Positions 22,470 through 34,243 of a DNA stretch of 64,000 nucleotides are shown in pieces. Origin of the DNA: Tremella fuciformis (Eukaryota > Basidiomycota > Tremellomycetes > Tremellales > Tremellaceae); assembly GCA_032768795.1 (NCBI GenBank), contig CP136490.1, forward strand, positions 4,464,001 through 4,528,000, read 5' to 3'. The notes below the pieces were generated by a model, which was not told the origin of the DNA, did no database searches, and saw only the letters and a program-made list of their open reading frames with translations. Positions within the stretch are counted from its first letter, which is position 1. Each line of letters begins with the position of its first letter. The position numbers were made by a program, and so were the translations under genes.

Positions 22470-25400
22470 ATGAAGCGTCCTTGGGACTCGGCAGACGCCT
22501 ATCCAGCACAACCTCAGGCAGAGCAGCAGGACGACACGATGTGGGCTCAGATGGCTTCGCATCCTTACGCGTCAGCCTATTCAGCCATGTCGAATCCCTT
22601 CACCCCGCAGACCCTGCAAAACGCCATGAATGGTGGAGCTTCATACGATCCTCAAATCTATGCAAACTCGGCCGGTGCAGCGTCTGTACAGTCACATCTG
22701 TCAGACAAGAAGGCACGAATGTCGGATGCGCCGGATCTGAGCATGCATCAGGAGGAGAGCGAAGGGGATGACGATGATGACGATGACGATGAAGAGGAGG
22801 ACGGGCACGACGGGAGTGGGAAGGGTACCCCGGCGAATCGAAAGAAGGGCAAGGCGAATGATGGGAAGAAGGTCAAGTTGACCAGAGGATCAAGGTCAGA
22901 ACCATTCAATGGACTGCAGGCTTCCGTCTGACCTCGAACAGAGCTTGTATCGCTTGTCGCAAAATCAAGATGAGGTGTGTGCCGGACGAGAGTTCGGGCC
23001 CCGGTGGCCCATGCCGTGTGAGTGTGACACAAACCTGATGAGCCCGTAGCTGACAATATAAGCGTTGCAAGGTCGGAGGACATGAGTGTATTTTCGAAGA
23101 ATCCAATCGAGGGAAACGGAGCACACGGAAAAACGAAGCACTGGCAGCGAAAGTGGGAAAGATGGAAGCCGCTCTTCAGCGCATAGGAGCAGTCGGTACT
23201 TTCGCATCCTGACAGGATGTGACTCATCTACGCAGACACTAAGCAACCTCGACCAAACTTCTCTCAACTCCTTCTCAACAGCTCTGCACTCTGTTACCTC
23301 TGACCCAGAGATCATCCAGATCATCACATCGCATACTTCGCCCTCTGCAGTACCTACTTTAGCCGTCGCGATGAGCAGGCCGACTTATGGCGGTACTCAA
23401 GATGCGTATCCAGGTGCTTACGAGAGTCATACCCAGATTCGCGGGGAGAACTCAGCTCATCCTGCCCAACCGCCTCTTTCCCCGCGCCTGCACTCTTTGC
23501 CCGACAACGTGCTCTCACCTTTGGGTCTACTGGCGGAAGCCAGCTTGCAAAACACCGACAAGCGACATGGTCGAACCGGCTTCTCAGGTCAGAAATCGAC
23601 TCATCGACCGTCGCCCTTGAGCATCAGCGATTCCCGCTCAACGGGCAGAAATGGAACGACAATGGTCCGAACAGGCAGTGGGTATCGAATGGCAACGAGC
23701 AGTGTCAGAGGAGGAAACGGTGATGAGGACGAGCATCCCGAGGATAGGGGAGGTGTAGCCTCTCAGAACTACTTCCGGCCCGGCATTGTTGCCGCAATGA
23801 ACATCGGGGATGATCGCGTGCCGGAACTCTTGACGATCGTTTCGAGAGAAGAGATAGGCGAGCTTTTTGAGATCTTCTTCGAACACAGTCAGACACCCTT
23901 CACATCGCCGCTCGCCTGGCTAATCATCAGTGGCGCCGCATGTCCCCCTCTTGTACCGCGATTTTCACACTGCCGACCTTGTCCTCCAACGGAGCCAGTT
24001 CCTGTGTACTGTCGTTTGCGCCATCTCAGCACGACACTACAGCAAGAATCCCGAGCTGCACACTCGCCTCTCGACGTACGCCAAACGCCTAGCATTTGAA
24101 GTACCGTCAAGAGGGTGAGACCCTTAGTACTATCAACGCCAACAGACCTGACCAGATAGGTACAAAAGTGTCGAGGTCTGTCAGGCATACTTGCTGCTGT
24201 CTGTATGGACGCTCGGGCCGGAAAAGACGTGAGTACGGGATGCGACGCGAAGGCCCACCCTGATTATCAAGATTTGAGCAGGACCGCACATGGCTTATGC
24301 TTGGCATGGCAATCCGCATGGCAACGGACCTCAACTTGCATCGCAAGAGCTTGACATCGGGACTTGATACGGAGGAGGGACGCGCACGCGATTTGGAGAT
24401 CATCAACCGGGAACGTACCTGGCTATTGTGCTTCATACTCGACCGCTCAATCTCGGCTCAAATGGGAAAGCCTTACACCTTGAGAGAGGACTACATCATC
24501 CGGAACGCTTGCGAAGCATCTTGGCACCAGCAACGGTTCTCCTTGCCGTCCGACAGGGCTCTTGCTGCATATGTCGTGCTACAACAGATCATGTCGCGGG
24601 TGATCGACTCGATCTACTCGTCTACGACGACCGTTTCTGGACTGAGGCAAGACTGCGACTGTCAGTCGTACTGTTTGCGCGATGGGCACAACTGATATAC
24701 AAGATTTGTTGATTGTGCGCTCAGCACACGAGGAGCTCCGGCGTTGGCTCACAGAATGGAACCGACCAGAAAAGTAAGTGAGCACTGAGTTTCGCAAGCC
24801 TTGCTAATGATAATCCAGTTTTGCCACTAATGGCGAAGCGAACTTCGAGTACGACTCTCGAGCGCAGTTCTACTATGCCTACTGCTCTCTTGTGCTCTAC
24901 TCGTTTGGGTTAGAGAACGCATTGGAACGGGCAAAGACCGACATCTCCTTCTTCCTCACCAACGTATACGAGGCGGCGACGCGTGTTTGCGTAGTCGTTA
25001 AGGACGAATTTTCCTCAAACAGCTACCTGCCCTATCTCCCGGACACGAACTTCGTTATGTGCAGTTACGCTCTCTTGTCCCTGCTCAAACTCCTCAAACC
25101 TGAACTCCAACCGTATCATGATTCCGAGGAAGCGATCTTCAAGCTCGTCTCGTGAGTCCTTGTCCCTAAGTATGCCTTCCTTGCTGATTCTCTACAGCGA
25201 GGTTGAGACCATTCTGGAGTCCTGCGCCGTCGATCCTTCGCACCAGCCAGCCATTTACGCGGCATTCATCCGGGAGATCGTCCGCAAAACGCGAGAGTCT
25301 CGCCGTGGTGGCCCGAGCAACATGCCCAGCCGCATTTCCTCGCCAGTGACTGCGTCGCATGCTGGCGCAGAGGCGACCAATGGTCAAGTATACGATCCCC

Positions 25401-25921
25401 AATTGATGGATCAGCAATGGCCTGGGAGCGATATACTAGAAGGACCTCAATTTCAGTTTATCCAACAGGGTGGAGACATGATGTCAGTCGAAGGCTCCTT
25501 CAGTCTCGAATTCGCAGCTGACGAACAGGATCCTGCCGTCCGCTGCTGGTCCTTCGCAATCACTGCAAAATTCTCCCTCGGCCTCCTTCGCTGCTGCCAG
25601 CGCGCCAAGCTATGGAGGTGGGGGTCCGGGTAGCGCCCCAGGACAGGGATCAGGCTGGGCTGAATACCTGCCGACGTTCATGAGCTCTGACGGCTTTGAC
25701 GGTTGGGATGGATCCATGTTGCTCCCAGGATTTGGCAGAGGGCAAATAACGCTTTCCGGTGGTTTGTTGCATTCGCAGTATGGCAGTGGCATCATGTGAG
25801 TCTCGCCATTTGACAGCGCTCATGAGAGGCTTTGCTCACCTGTAGAACTCCCGCTCAACATACACCTGCGCACAGCAGAGCTGCCAGCCGTGTACAAAGT
25901 CGTGCTCAATCCCCGTCATGA
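22470..25921 (+). CDS. Zn2Cys6 fungal transcription factor
   Basis: Multi-exon gene, at least nine introns. The N-terminus is Gln/Ala-rich with an acidic run (about residues 98-112) and a basic stretch. The zinc cluster spans two exons: CIACRKIKMRC, a long 11-residue loop, then a second CxxC after the intron and KVGGHEC. A coiled coil follows (AALAAKVGKMEAALQR-like). The middle homology domain has YFRPGIVAAM, LFEIFFEH joined by a 43-nt intron (23888-23930) to MAPHVPLLYRDF, DRTWLMLGMAIRMATDLNLH, and ERTWLLCFILDRSISAQMGK with PYTLRED. The last exon ends in Ala/Ser-rich sequence at 25921. It is not a close paralog of the 8-11 kb factor. Targets unknown. One early junction (near 23192) uses a weak GTCGGT donor. 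Confidence 0.88.
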
Positions 25922-26065
25922 GGTCAATACCGCTGAAATATTATCTTTGGGAAGCAGAGTCGGTTCTCTTGTTCAATGTATCGCTACGGATTCGCTTTCA
26001 CTCGGTTATCTCACCAATTTAGGAGACCAAAAGATGCAGAATAATGCATATCAATAGTGTGCAGG

Positions 26066-27914
26066 TCACTGCCGGTCGGAGGATGCAAAGGCGACCTCAC
26101 GTGGAAGGCGGAAAGAGAGACAGTACATCTCCTTGAGCGGTGCTACTGACCGAACCAGGTGGAGATGATAACCCTCGATACCAGGTCGTACGGGGTGGCC
26201 GAGATGCTCGCTCGCGCGCTGCTGCGTCAGGGTTTACCTGGGCCAATACAGGTTACTAACCTTGCAAATGTCTACCTCGGCACCGAGTCGCTCCATCTCC
26301 CGTGTGAAGCAGTACACGTGGACCATCGGCATGGGGCAGTTGTCGATCGTGTACCGTGCCTTCCATGCGTCGAGCGAGGGTAGAGACGCGAAACATCCCT
26401 GGAAAGCGTCGAGAAACTCGAGTGCCGAATCCGGGAGGTTCATGACGAAATGGTCGACCAGCTGAGGCGAGAGCTTCTTCGGTACTGGCGGACCACGCTT
26501 CTCTCCCGTGATCGCCAGGTTTGCCAGAGAATCCGTCACGTCACCCTTCGCTGACGCCGCTTCCTCCGCACCGACCATGGCTGCCTCTCTCTCCCTTCGT
26601 GCATCTCTGCCTGCCTTCCGCTTCCCGGCCGGCGACACCCACTCATCGAATGGCTCCTCCCATACGGACTGCGCGACCCGCTTGATAAACTTTCGCCCGT
26701 CCAACTCTGTCACACGCAGCGTCTGTTCGACCTTGTTCTGCACCCGATTATGCCGCATCCACTTGACGCTCTCGGGGTTCAGGTCGTTCCCCAGCACGTA
26801 GACCCCCTTCTTGGCCGCCGGAACGGCGAACGGGCCGACGCCTGCCATTACGTCCGCCACGACCTCTCCCGCCCTCCATGATCCGATAAGGCGGGCGTGT
26901 TCTGTACCGAGGCGCGAGTTCCAGTAGACCTTGGAAAAGTCGAATGTGAAGAGACAGCCGCTCTCATTGACGGTGGTAATGTAGTCCGCGTCGCCAGCCA
27001 GGACCTCCATATCAAAGTAGCGGTACTGCTCGTGGATCGTGCCGAGCTTGTTGACGATGGTCCGGAGATTCTTGTTTTTCTATCGGCATGTCAGCTAGAG
27101 CATTCCATAGGCTTTGAAAGAACTCGCGTCGAGCAGGACCTGCCCGATGAGGTGTTTGTATGGCAACCATTCCTCCAGTAGGTTCACGTGCCCTATACGT
27201 CAGTCTCACCAGGCGTGCGGCATCGTGTACCGACCGATATGTCCTGTCATAGTCACGGCTGTAGGAATGTCTTCTGACTGGTCCGTCGGCAAGATCGAAT
27301 GCAGCACCTCGGCTGTGACTTAAGCCCAATCATTCTCAGCATCAAGGATGTCGTCTCACATGGGGTCCAGTGATCGTATCCGATAGTGACGGTGTCGGGC
27401 ACCATCAAGGCCCCTTCGGCGGCCAGTACCCTCTGAGATCCTTCCGGTAGCTCCTCTGCTCATAAGCTGTGCTATTCCGTGCCACTGAGTGACTTGCCTG
27501 CTGTGGCCACCCGCATACGCAGTAGTCTGACAGTATCATCATCTGCCACTGTCTCTACGCTGCGTATACGAGGTATATCCAACACTTGTCTGATGGATCA
27601 GCTTTAGCTCCTCCTCACGGTTGTTCGACCCGCCTTTTGACCTCTGGGTGATTCCTGACAGCTCCAACACGCGCAGCTGGTATCTTCGCAGATATGACTG
27701 GTATCCGGACTGTGAAGGCGGAACGATCCAGCGACTGCATGCCCTTGAGCGAAGGGGGCTTTATGTTTCTCAAAGACGGAGCTGCCAGGGGGCCTGGCCG
27801 CGAGGGGCCGGCCTCGGCGTTGATCGTGTGGGCGGTCATGATCGAGCTGAAAGCGCGTCTGACAAGTGTGAGTGATGAGAAATAGTGGCTGGCAGGACGC
27901 AGTGCTCCTCGCAT
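26066..27914 (-). CDS. TRM5: tRNA (guanine37-N1)-methyltransferase (Trm5)
   Basis: Methylates G37 next to the anticodon using S-adenosylmethionine. Seven exons: 27619-27914, 27498-27589, 27360-27455, 27235-27318, 27128-27192, 26261-27079 and 26066-26221, giving 535 residues from the first Met or 510 from the second (27839). Landmarks: PPSLKGMQSLDRSAF near the N-terminus, EEWLPYKHLIGQVLLD, YFDMEVLAGDADY, the SAM motif DVMAGVGPFAVPAAKKG, NDLNPESVKWM, the catalytic-region VMNLPDSALEFLDAF and the C-terminal MYCLSFRLP. The extra 25 residues from the upstream Met are Arg/Ser-rich and acid-free, like a mitochondrial presequence. Two introns start with GC (27456-27497 and 27080-27127), and one is 29 nt (27590-27618). 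Confidence 0.93.
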
Positions 27915-28158
27915 AAGCGTCTGAGCGTCGCCAAGGGCTGCACAGTGAGTTTGAGCATCGATGAAATTTCGGCATGAGCGACTCCGATTGCTGAAACGCT
28001 TCAGGCACGTGAACGATGTGTACGGAATCAAATTGCAGATCTCGGGCGAGTCGGGCGATGACGAGCAAAGGTGTCATGATGATGAGGACTGACCGGTACT
28101 GTCACAGCACCTTTCGACCACCGTTTGACTCAGCTGCAGAGGCGCAGAAGGACGCGGC
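27915..28158. promoter_or_regulatory. divergent promoter TRM5 / ATM1
   Basis: Only 244 bp separate the long TRM5 start from the ATM1 start, so the two genes likely share a bidirectional promoter. Both products can act in mitochondria. No TATA box was seen. Confidence 0.5.
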
Positions 28159-30689
28159 ATGAGCTGGCTGGCGGGCCCATCGAGGCTTCGGTCAGTCGCA
28201 CCTCTGCTCGGGATGGCCAGCTGTTCTCGGCTGCACACCTCAGCCAGCTTAGCAAGCGGCGGTCTTCGCAGGGCAGAAGCACGAGCGGCCGTTCACAACT
28301 TGGCCAGAGCGTATGGCAAGTCCGCCACGCCGAGCTGGCCGCGAGTCACTGTCCAGCCCGCGCGTGTCGCCGCTGCAGCGCGGCCGTTTGCCACTTCTGC
28401 ATGGCGACGAGTGCCGCCTCCATCTACGACAACACCTGCCAGCGTCAGGAATGCCGCCAAAGCGCCGGAATCGACCATCGCGCCTCAGGTCGACCCAGAT
28501 AAGCCCTCGGGTCCTGTCTCAGAAAAATCGCAGGCCAAGACGGACTGGACGATCATCCTCAAGCTTGCTGAGAACATCTGGCCAAAAGGACCTGGGTCAT
28601 TCTCTGTCAAAACTCGGGTTGTTGGCGCACTCGCTCTCCTGGTCGGCGCCAAGGTCCTCAACGTCCAAGTTCCGTTCTTCTTCAAGCAGATTGTCGACAG
28701 CCTCAATGTACCGATCACGGAAAGTACAACGGTCTGGGTCTTGGCTGGTGCCAGCATAGCGGGATGTGAGTACCCATGCGTGCCTCCAATGAAGAGGATG
28801 CGCTGACCTCTCAGACGGCATCGCGCGAATCCTGACAACATTGTTCGGCGAGCTACGAAATGCCATTTTCGCATCGGTGTCCCAAGGCGCCATCCGTAAA
28901 GTCGCCCGGGAGACATTCGAGCATCTACTGAACATGGACATGAAGTTTCATCTGGAACGGCAAACTGGAGGTTTGACTCGTGCAATCGATCGAGGCACTA
29001 AGTGAGTCACCCCGAGAGGCTCGTGCATCGCGCTTACGCCCAGGGGTATCTCCTTCATCCTCTCATCCATTGTCTTTCACGTCATTCCTACTGCGCTCGA
29101 GATCACGATGGTCTGCGGCATTCTGGTCCGTCCGTCGTACATTTCGACGCGTTCACTGATGGGAAGTCTTGGAAATTTGGCTGGGACTTTGCTGCTGTCA
29201 CCGCCACGACAATGGGCCTCTATACCTGGTTCACCGTTCAGACTACTGCGTGGAGGACCAAGTTCAGGAAGGAGGCCAATGCCGCGGACAACAAGGGTGC
29301 TACCGTGGCGGTAGACTCCTTGATCAATTTCGAGGCTGTGAAAGTGCGTCTGCTCGTGACCTGACGGATAGAAGTTGATCTGTCAGGCGTTCAACAACGA
29401 GAAGTATGAGGTGGGACAGTATGACGCGACGCTCAAGACCTACGAGAAGGCCTCAGTTAAGATCGCGACATCACTTGCTGCTCTGAATTCGGGTCAAAAC
29501 CTCATCTTCTCGAGCGCTTTGACAATGATGATGCTGTTGGCAGCCCAAGGCGTTGTCAAAGGCGAGCCAAGAGGGCCGTTTGTGCGAATGCAATCTGACG
29601 CGCAGGTACCATGACCGTCGGTGACCTGGTGATGGTCAACCAATTGGTGTTTCAACTGTCGCTGCCGCTCAACTTCCTCGGCACCGTCTATCGAGAGTTG
29701 CGGCAATCTCTTATCGACATGGAGGTGATGTTCAACCTGCAGTCCGTGGACGCAAACATCAAAGTCGGTGCACGCTGTTACCTCGGTCTTGACTGATATT
29801 CAGGACAAACCTACATCGAAACCGCTGCAGCTACGCGGAGGCGAAATCAAGTTTGAGAATGTGTCATTTGGATACCATCCCGAAAGACCAATCTTCAAGA
29901 ATCTTAGCATGACCATCCCGGCTGGACGGAAAGTCGCTATTGTCGGTCCCTCTGGTTGCGGCAAATCCACCGTCTTTCGCCTTCTTTTCCGCTTTTACGA
30001 TTCGAATTCGGGCCGAATTTTGATCGATGGTCAGGATATCAAGGATGTTGAGCTGTCTTCGTTGCGCAAGGCGATCGGTGTTGTACCTCAAGACACTCCC
30101 TTGTTCCACGCCGACATCCTGCACAACGTCCGGTACGGCAATCTCGATGCAACCGATGAGCAAGTCATCGAAGCTGCCAAAAAGGCTCAGGTGGATGCTA
30201 CAATTCAGCGACTCCCCGACAAATACAAGACCAAAGTTGGCGAGCGGGGTCTCATGATCTCCGGCGGCGAGAAGCAGAGACTTGCAGTTGCGCGATTGCT
30301 GCTCAAAGACCCGCCAATTCTGTTCTTCGACGAGGCGACCAGTGCACTGGACACGTACACCGAGGCAGAGTTGATGAGAAACATTAACAGCACCCTCATC
30401 GGCGGTGGCAAGACAAGCGTGTTCATTGCGCACAAGTGAGCACATCAGACATGAAGAGGAGAACCGCTGCTGACCAGGTGTCAGATTGAGAACGATCTCA
30501 GATGCTGATCTCATCATTGTGCTCCAAGACGGGCAGGTTGTGGAACAGGGATCGCACGAGGAGTTGGTGGACATCGATGGCGGTGTCTATCAACGATTGT
30601 GGCAGGCCCAGCTTTCGGACACCACCGTCGGCAAGGAGGATGTCGACGAAGCGGTTGCCGAGGTCGAGCCCGTCAAAGCCAAAGCTTGA
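28159..30689 (+). CDS. ATM1: mitochondrial ABC transporter Atm1 (ABCB7 type)
   Basis: Inner-membrane half-transporter that exports a glutathione-linked sulfur or Fe-S intermediate for cytosolic cluster assembly. Eight exons (28159-28765, 28815-29001, 29044-29125, 29167-29343, 29387-29561, 29606-29763, 29804-30435, 30485-30689) give 740 residues. The N-terminus is a long Arg/Ala/Ser presequence. The membrane domain shows [62 protein letters not shown] and [20 protein letters not shown]. The ATPase domain has Walker [11 protein letters not shown]-loop [10 protein letters not shown], signature [13 protein letters not shown], Walker [13 protein letters not shown] and switch His in FIAHK, where the family usually has AHR. 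Intron 29562-29605 begins with GC. Confidence 0.95.
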
Positions 30690-30940
30690 AAGCTTGGTGG
30701 CCAGGGCATACCTCACAGCTGCATCTGAAGCCATGTGAGCCAATCTTGTCGATGAACGCGCGTCACCGGCGATGTCTGCCAGTGCTGGTCGGCACTGGAA
30801 GCATCATAGCACAGCGAGGAGTTCGAAAAAGCTGCGCTACAGCCGGTCGCAGCGCCACTGGATCACTCGTCTAGATTATAGATTGCATGCCCGCATGCGA
30901 TATCATTGCTCATGACTGCTGCTCGGGGTCTAGAGTCAGC
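30690..30940. other. short convergent intergenic
   Basis: 251 bp between the stop codons of ATM1 and the ankyrin protein. Nothing coding seen. Confidence 0.5.
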
Positions 30941-31666
30941 CTATTCACTCAAGGTGTGACCAAGTATGTCCGGCTCACCCAGATTGATCTCCGGTAATCG
31001 TTTGGCCACTTCTTCCACTCCATCTTGCCCGTCCGCCGATTCCTCCACCTTGACGTCCTCCTCGACATCCCCCACCTCGGCCTGCACCTGGCTCTCGTAT
31101 TCCTCCTCGTCCCCACCCTCCGCCTTCCACACGAAACCTTCGATCCAGCCCGCTACTTGCTCCTTGCCTTCACCGGCAAAGACGGCAGCGGCCAGCGCAT
31201 CCCGTCCAGAAGCGTTCTTTTGCTGGCCATCAGCTCCTGCATTCCGGATCAAGCTCCCTGGACCCACTTTCAGCAGCGACAAGCCACCGCCCTTCTCCTC
31301 AGACAGATTTGACAGAATCTGCACCACGTCCACCTGGTTATTGATGATGGCGAAATGCAGCGCCGGGGTGCCCGCCTCGTTCGTCACCGTCAAAAAGTCT
31401 GGCGGGAGGTGCGGCAAGAGATACTGCAGTATTTCTGACATCAGTCAACGCTCCTGCGTACGGTTGCGATGCCTCTCACCCTGGTGTCCGTTGCCGCACA
31501 CCATGTGTAGTGCAGTGTTCCCTCGCTCGTCCCTCGCTGCGATCACCGCCGGCCAGCCGTAGAGCTCGGCAAAGACCCGCACTTCTTCGAGCTCGCCGTA
31601 CCTGCATGACAGCAGGAACTCCTCGATGTCTTCCTCGGTCGGGCTTGGGCGATGGTCGGCGGACAT
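30941..31666 (-). CDS. YAR1: ankyrin-repeat protein, Yar1-like
   Basis: Two exons (31480-31666 and 30941-31434, 45-nt intron) give 226 residues. The N-terminus MSADHRPSPTEEDIEEFL leads into ankyrin repeats: a first helix pair (RYGELEEVRVFAELYG), GNTALHMVCGNGH, then AGTPALHFAIINNQVDVVQIL and a degenerate third repeat (ASGRDALAAAVFAG). The C-terminus is acidic (EEVAKRLPEINLGEPD). Size and layout match Yar1, the cytosolic chaperone that protects ribosomal protein uS3/Rps3 before assembly. The name rests on architecture and size, not on a unique motif; another small ankyrin protein is possible. Confidence 0.82.
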
Positions 31667-31905
31667 GCTGATGGTTGTATGGTAGAGTGGCAAGATGGAC
31701 CGGGTGGACCTAAAATTCCAAGTTGACCGGTGGAGGCGGAAGATGCCGCCAAGCTCTCCCTCCAACGACCAGGGGACGAACGGTGACGACGATGGGGTTT
31801 CTCGTTCTTTACCATCACATCCATCATCACAGTATGACCACAAACATCGATTAGAGTGGGAAGCAACCGCTCATGACCAGCAGAGCTACGTACAGATGAA
31901 CATTG

Positions 31906-33888
31906 TCATCGGAAGCCTGGTATGACACCGTCATATCCGCCACCTTGGTACGATGGCTGCCTGGCCATCATTGGTGCTGGCGCGCCGCGATGTACTCCTC
32001 CACCTCCCGCTCCACGTCCAGCAGCGCCAGCACCCGTGAAACTTCTCTGAGGCGGTCTTACGCTTCTTTGAATCGCTTGAGGCGGAGCCTGGGGAAGATC
32101 TGGCACCGGCGGCACCGCGACCGAATTGCGAGTGAGCCAGGGCAGGAGCGACGCGGTGGCCGGTGTTTGCTGGACCACCTCGGAGAAGGTGTCTGACGTT
32201 GGCCGCGAGGCAGTGTATGCCATCGAATGGCGGGGCTGCTGTGTCGACTGGAAAGACTGCGCACGCTCTGCTCGCATTGGCTCTGAAGGAGGCGCCGGCG
32301 CCGGCCGAGGACGCGTGAAAGATGCGCCTCTGCTCAGTGGAGCCTCGGTCCTCGACGTCGGGGCGTACGGTGATGCCTCATCGTGGTTGTATTGCGATCG
32401 GAAGGGGTCTTGGGGCTGCCCGCTATACTGATAGACTTGCTCGTGCGGATCCACCTCCTCGGCATACGCAGTGACAAAGCCGTCGTCAATGCCATAGTCT
32501 TGGCCTTCACCGTGGTCGTGCGCCTCATCCGCTATTTCTCGAATCTGGTCGCCTGGATGCGCCTCCTCGTACGCATCGTCGTACGGGTCGGCATACCAAT
32601 CACCCTGGTCTCTGTCTTCCTCGAATGGGTTTTCATTCTCACGCCGGCCACCACTCCGCCTCTCATGCCGCTCCCTGCTGCCGCGCAAGCGCGATCGTCG
32701 ACCGCTGGCGGACCGTGTGTGTGCTTGTTGACCGGACGCTCTCTCTTCCTTCTCGCCATTGGAATCTGGCTGATCTTCATCGATTGTCTGGCCCAAAGCT
32801 TTGCGATCACGCTTGCGTTTCTGACGATCAGATTCACTCCAACCACGAACGAGAAAACAAGACAACTGACCCAGTTGAACCACAAGACATAGAGTATGAT
32901 CAAGGTGACCAAGATGGCTACGACGATACCTTGCCGATGAGCATTCATCAATGGACATTGCGTGGGATATGCTTACCAACGATGGCAAAGGAGCTTAAGC
33001 CCGATTTGCCTGCGGCCTGAGTCGAAGTCGTAGCATCCTCGGCTGACGCTGCCGATAGCGCTGCGAGAGCAGCAGTGCCGGTCAGTGTGACGGAGCCGGA
33101 AACGTAGGTCGTCGAGACCAAGGAGGTCGATGAGGTGGTCGCGGCATCAAGTCCTAGCTCATCAGCAGGCGATCACTCGAGGTTCTCCCGACATACCCCC
33201 TGTGACAGTGACGCTGGTGAAGGACGAAGTGGCTGTTATCGAAGAGGCCACGTCTGTGAAGCCAACAGCCTTGGTGCTACTGCTTGTCACGGGTCGGCTG
33301 GACGAGTGGGCTTGGGTGATTGGTGTGGTCGAACTCTTTGCGGGCGTGGAGGACGTGACGGTCAGCGCTTTGGCAGATGAGGTGATATCTTGATCGCTCG
33401 GCAGGAGGAAGTGGCCAAATGTCGAGGTGGATACCCCGGAAGTCACCGAGGACGAGCTCGTCTTGCTGCTGGCCAACAGTGGGGCGGATGAGGATACTGC
33501 ACCTCCTACTTCAGTGGTACTGACGCATAAGCAATGCACCTCGTCACTGCTTGCGAACTGACCTGTCAGGTGACGTTGAAGTGACTTCGGACACAGACAG
33601 TGACGGCACCGTCACAGACGCAACTGGCAAGGGGAGAGATGACGACGATGCCGCTGAGGTCGAGACATTGGAGGCGGATTGCACTGTCGAGACCGGTCGA
33701 ACGAACGTGCTCGTCTCCTCCAGGGTTTGCGTCTGGCTCATACTCTCGCCATCAACCACTACAGTCGAAGTGAGCAGGACGGTCTCAGTCTCCATGTCGA
33801 CCACTGGAGCGTTATCGACGGGGGTACTACTCGCAGCGACCAGCGCTTGCGAGCTCGTCGACGCCAATGTAGTGGGAAGGGCAGACAT
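31906..33888 (-). CDS. single-pass membrane protein, Ser/Thr-rich ectodomain and charged cytoplasmic tail
   Basis: Five exons (33563-33888, 33197-33519, 32977-33153, 32871-32929, 31906-32820) give 599 residues. The first 270 or so are Ser/Thr/Val-rich, as in O-mannosylated ectodomains. A single membrane helix follows (AIVGIVVAILVTLIILYVLW), split by an intron after its first three residues. It ends in the basic stop-transfer KRKRDRK. The cytoplasmic tail is charged, then Pro/Gln/Ser-rich, ending in Gly/Ala-rich sequence. This resembles fungal wall-stress sensors or Skg6/Axl2-like proteins in layout only. No classic signal peptide is visible at MSALPTT, so it may insert through the internal helix or have a missed first exon. 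Confidence 0.82.
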
Positions 33889-34243
33889 CTTCGTCTCCGC
33901 ACCTCTCACTAGACCTTAGACAGGGCGGCGCTGTGAAGACGAGAAACGGTGTCGAGGAGACTCAGACGCTGTCATGGCCGCCATGTACAGGTGTCCGCTC
34001 TTATCCCTGTCACCTCCCCCTGCGGCGCCACCTTTCATTTCTGGACACTGCAACGCGTCACGGCCAATGGATGATATAAAGGAGGTATGATCCGCGACGG
34101 GGAGCGGCGCGATCCCTCAGCAATGGATCCGAACGGCGCATACTGTCTTTGGATCAACACCGATTGTTCATCAGAGTCACTCGTATGTGGAGTATGTACA
34201 GGGCTGGGTCGCACGGAACGTCAAGTCCGCCACAGAGTCAGAT
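33889..34243. other. intergenic, 355 bp
   Basis: Contains a plus-strand TATAAA-like site near 34075, but the genes on both sides read on the minus strand, so its relevance is doubtful. Confidence 0.4.
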
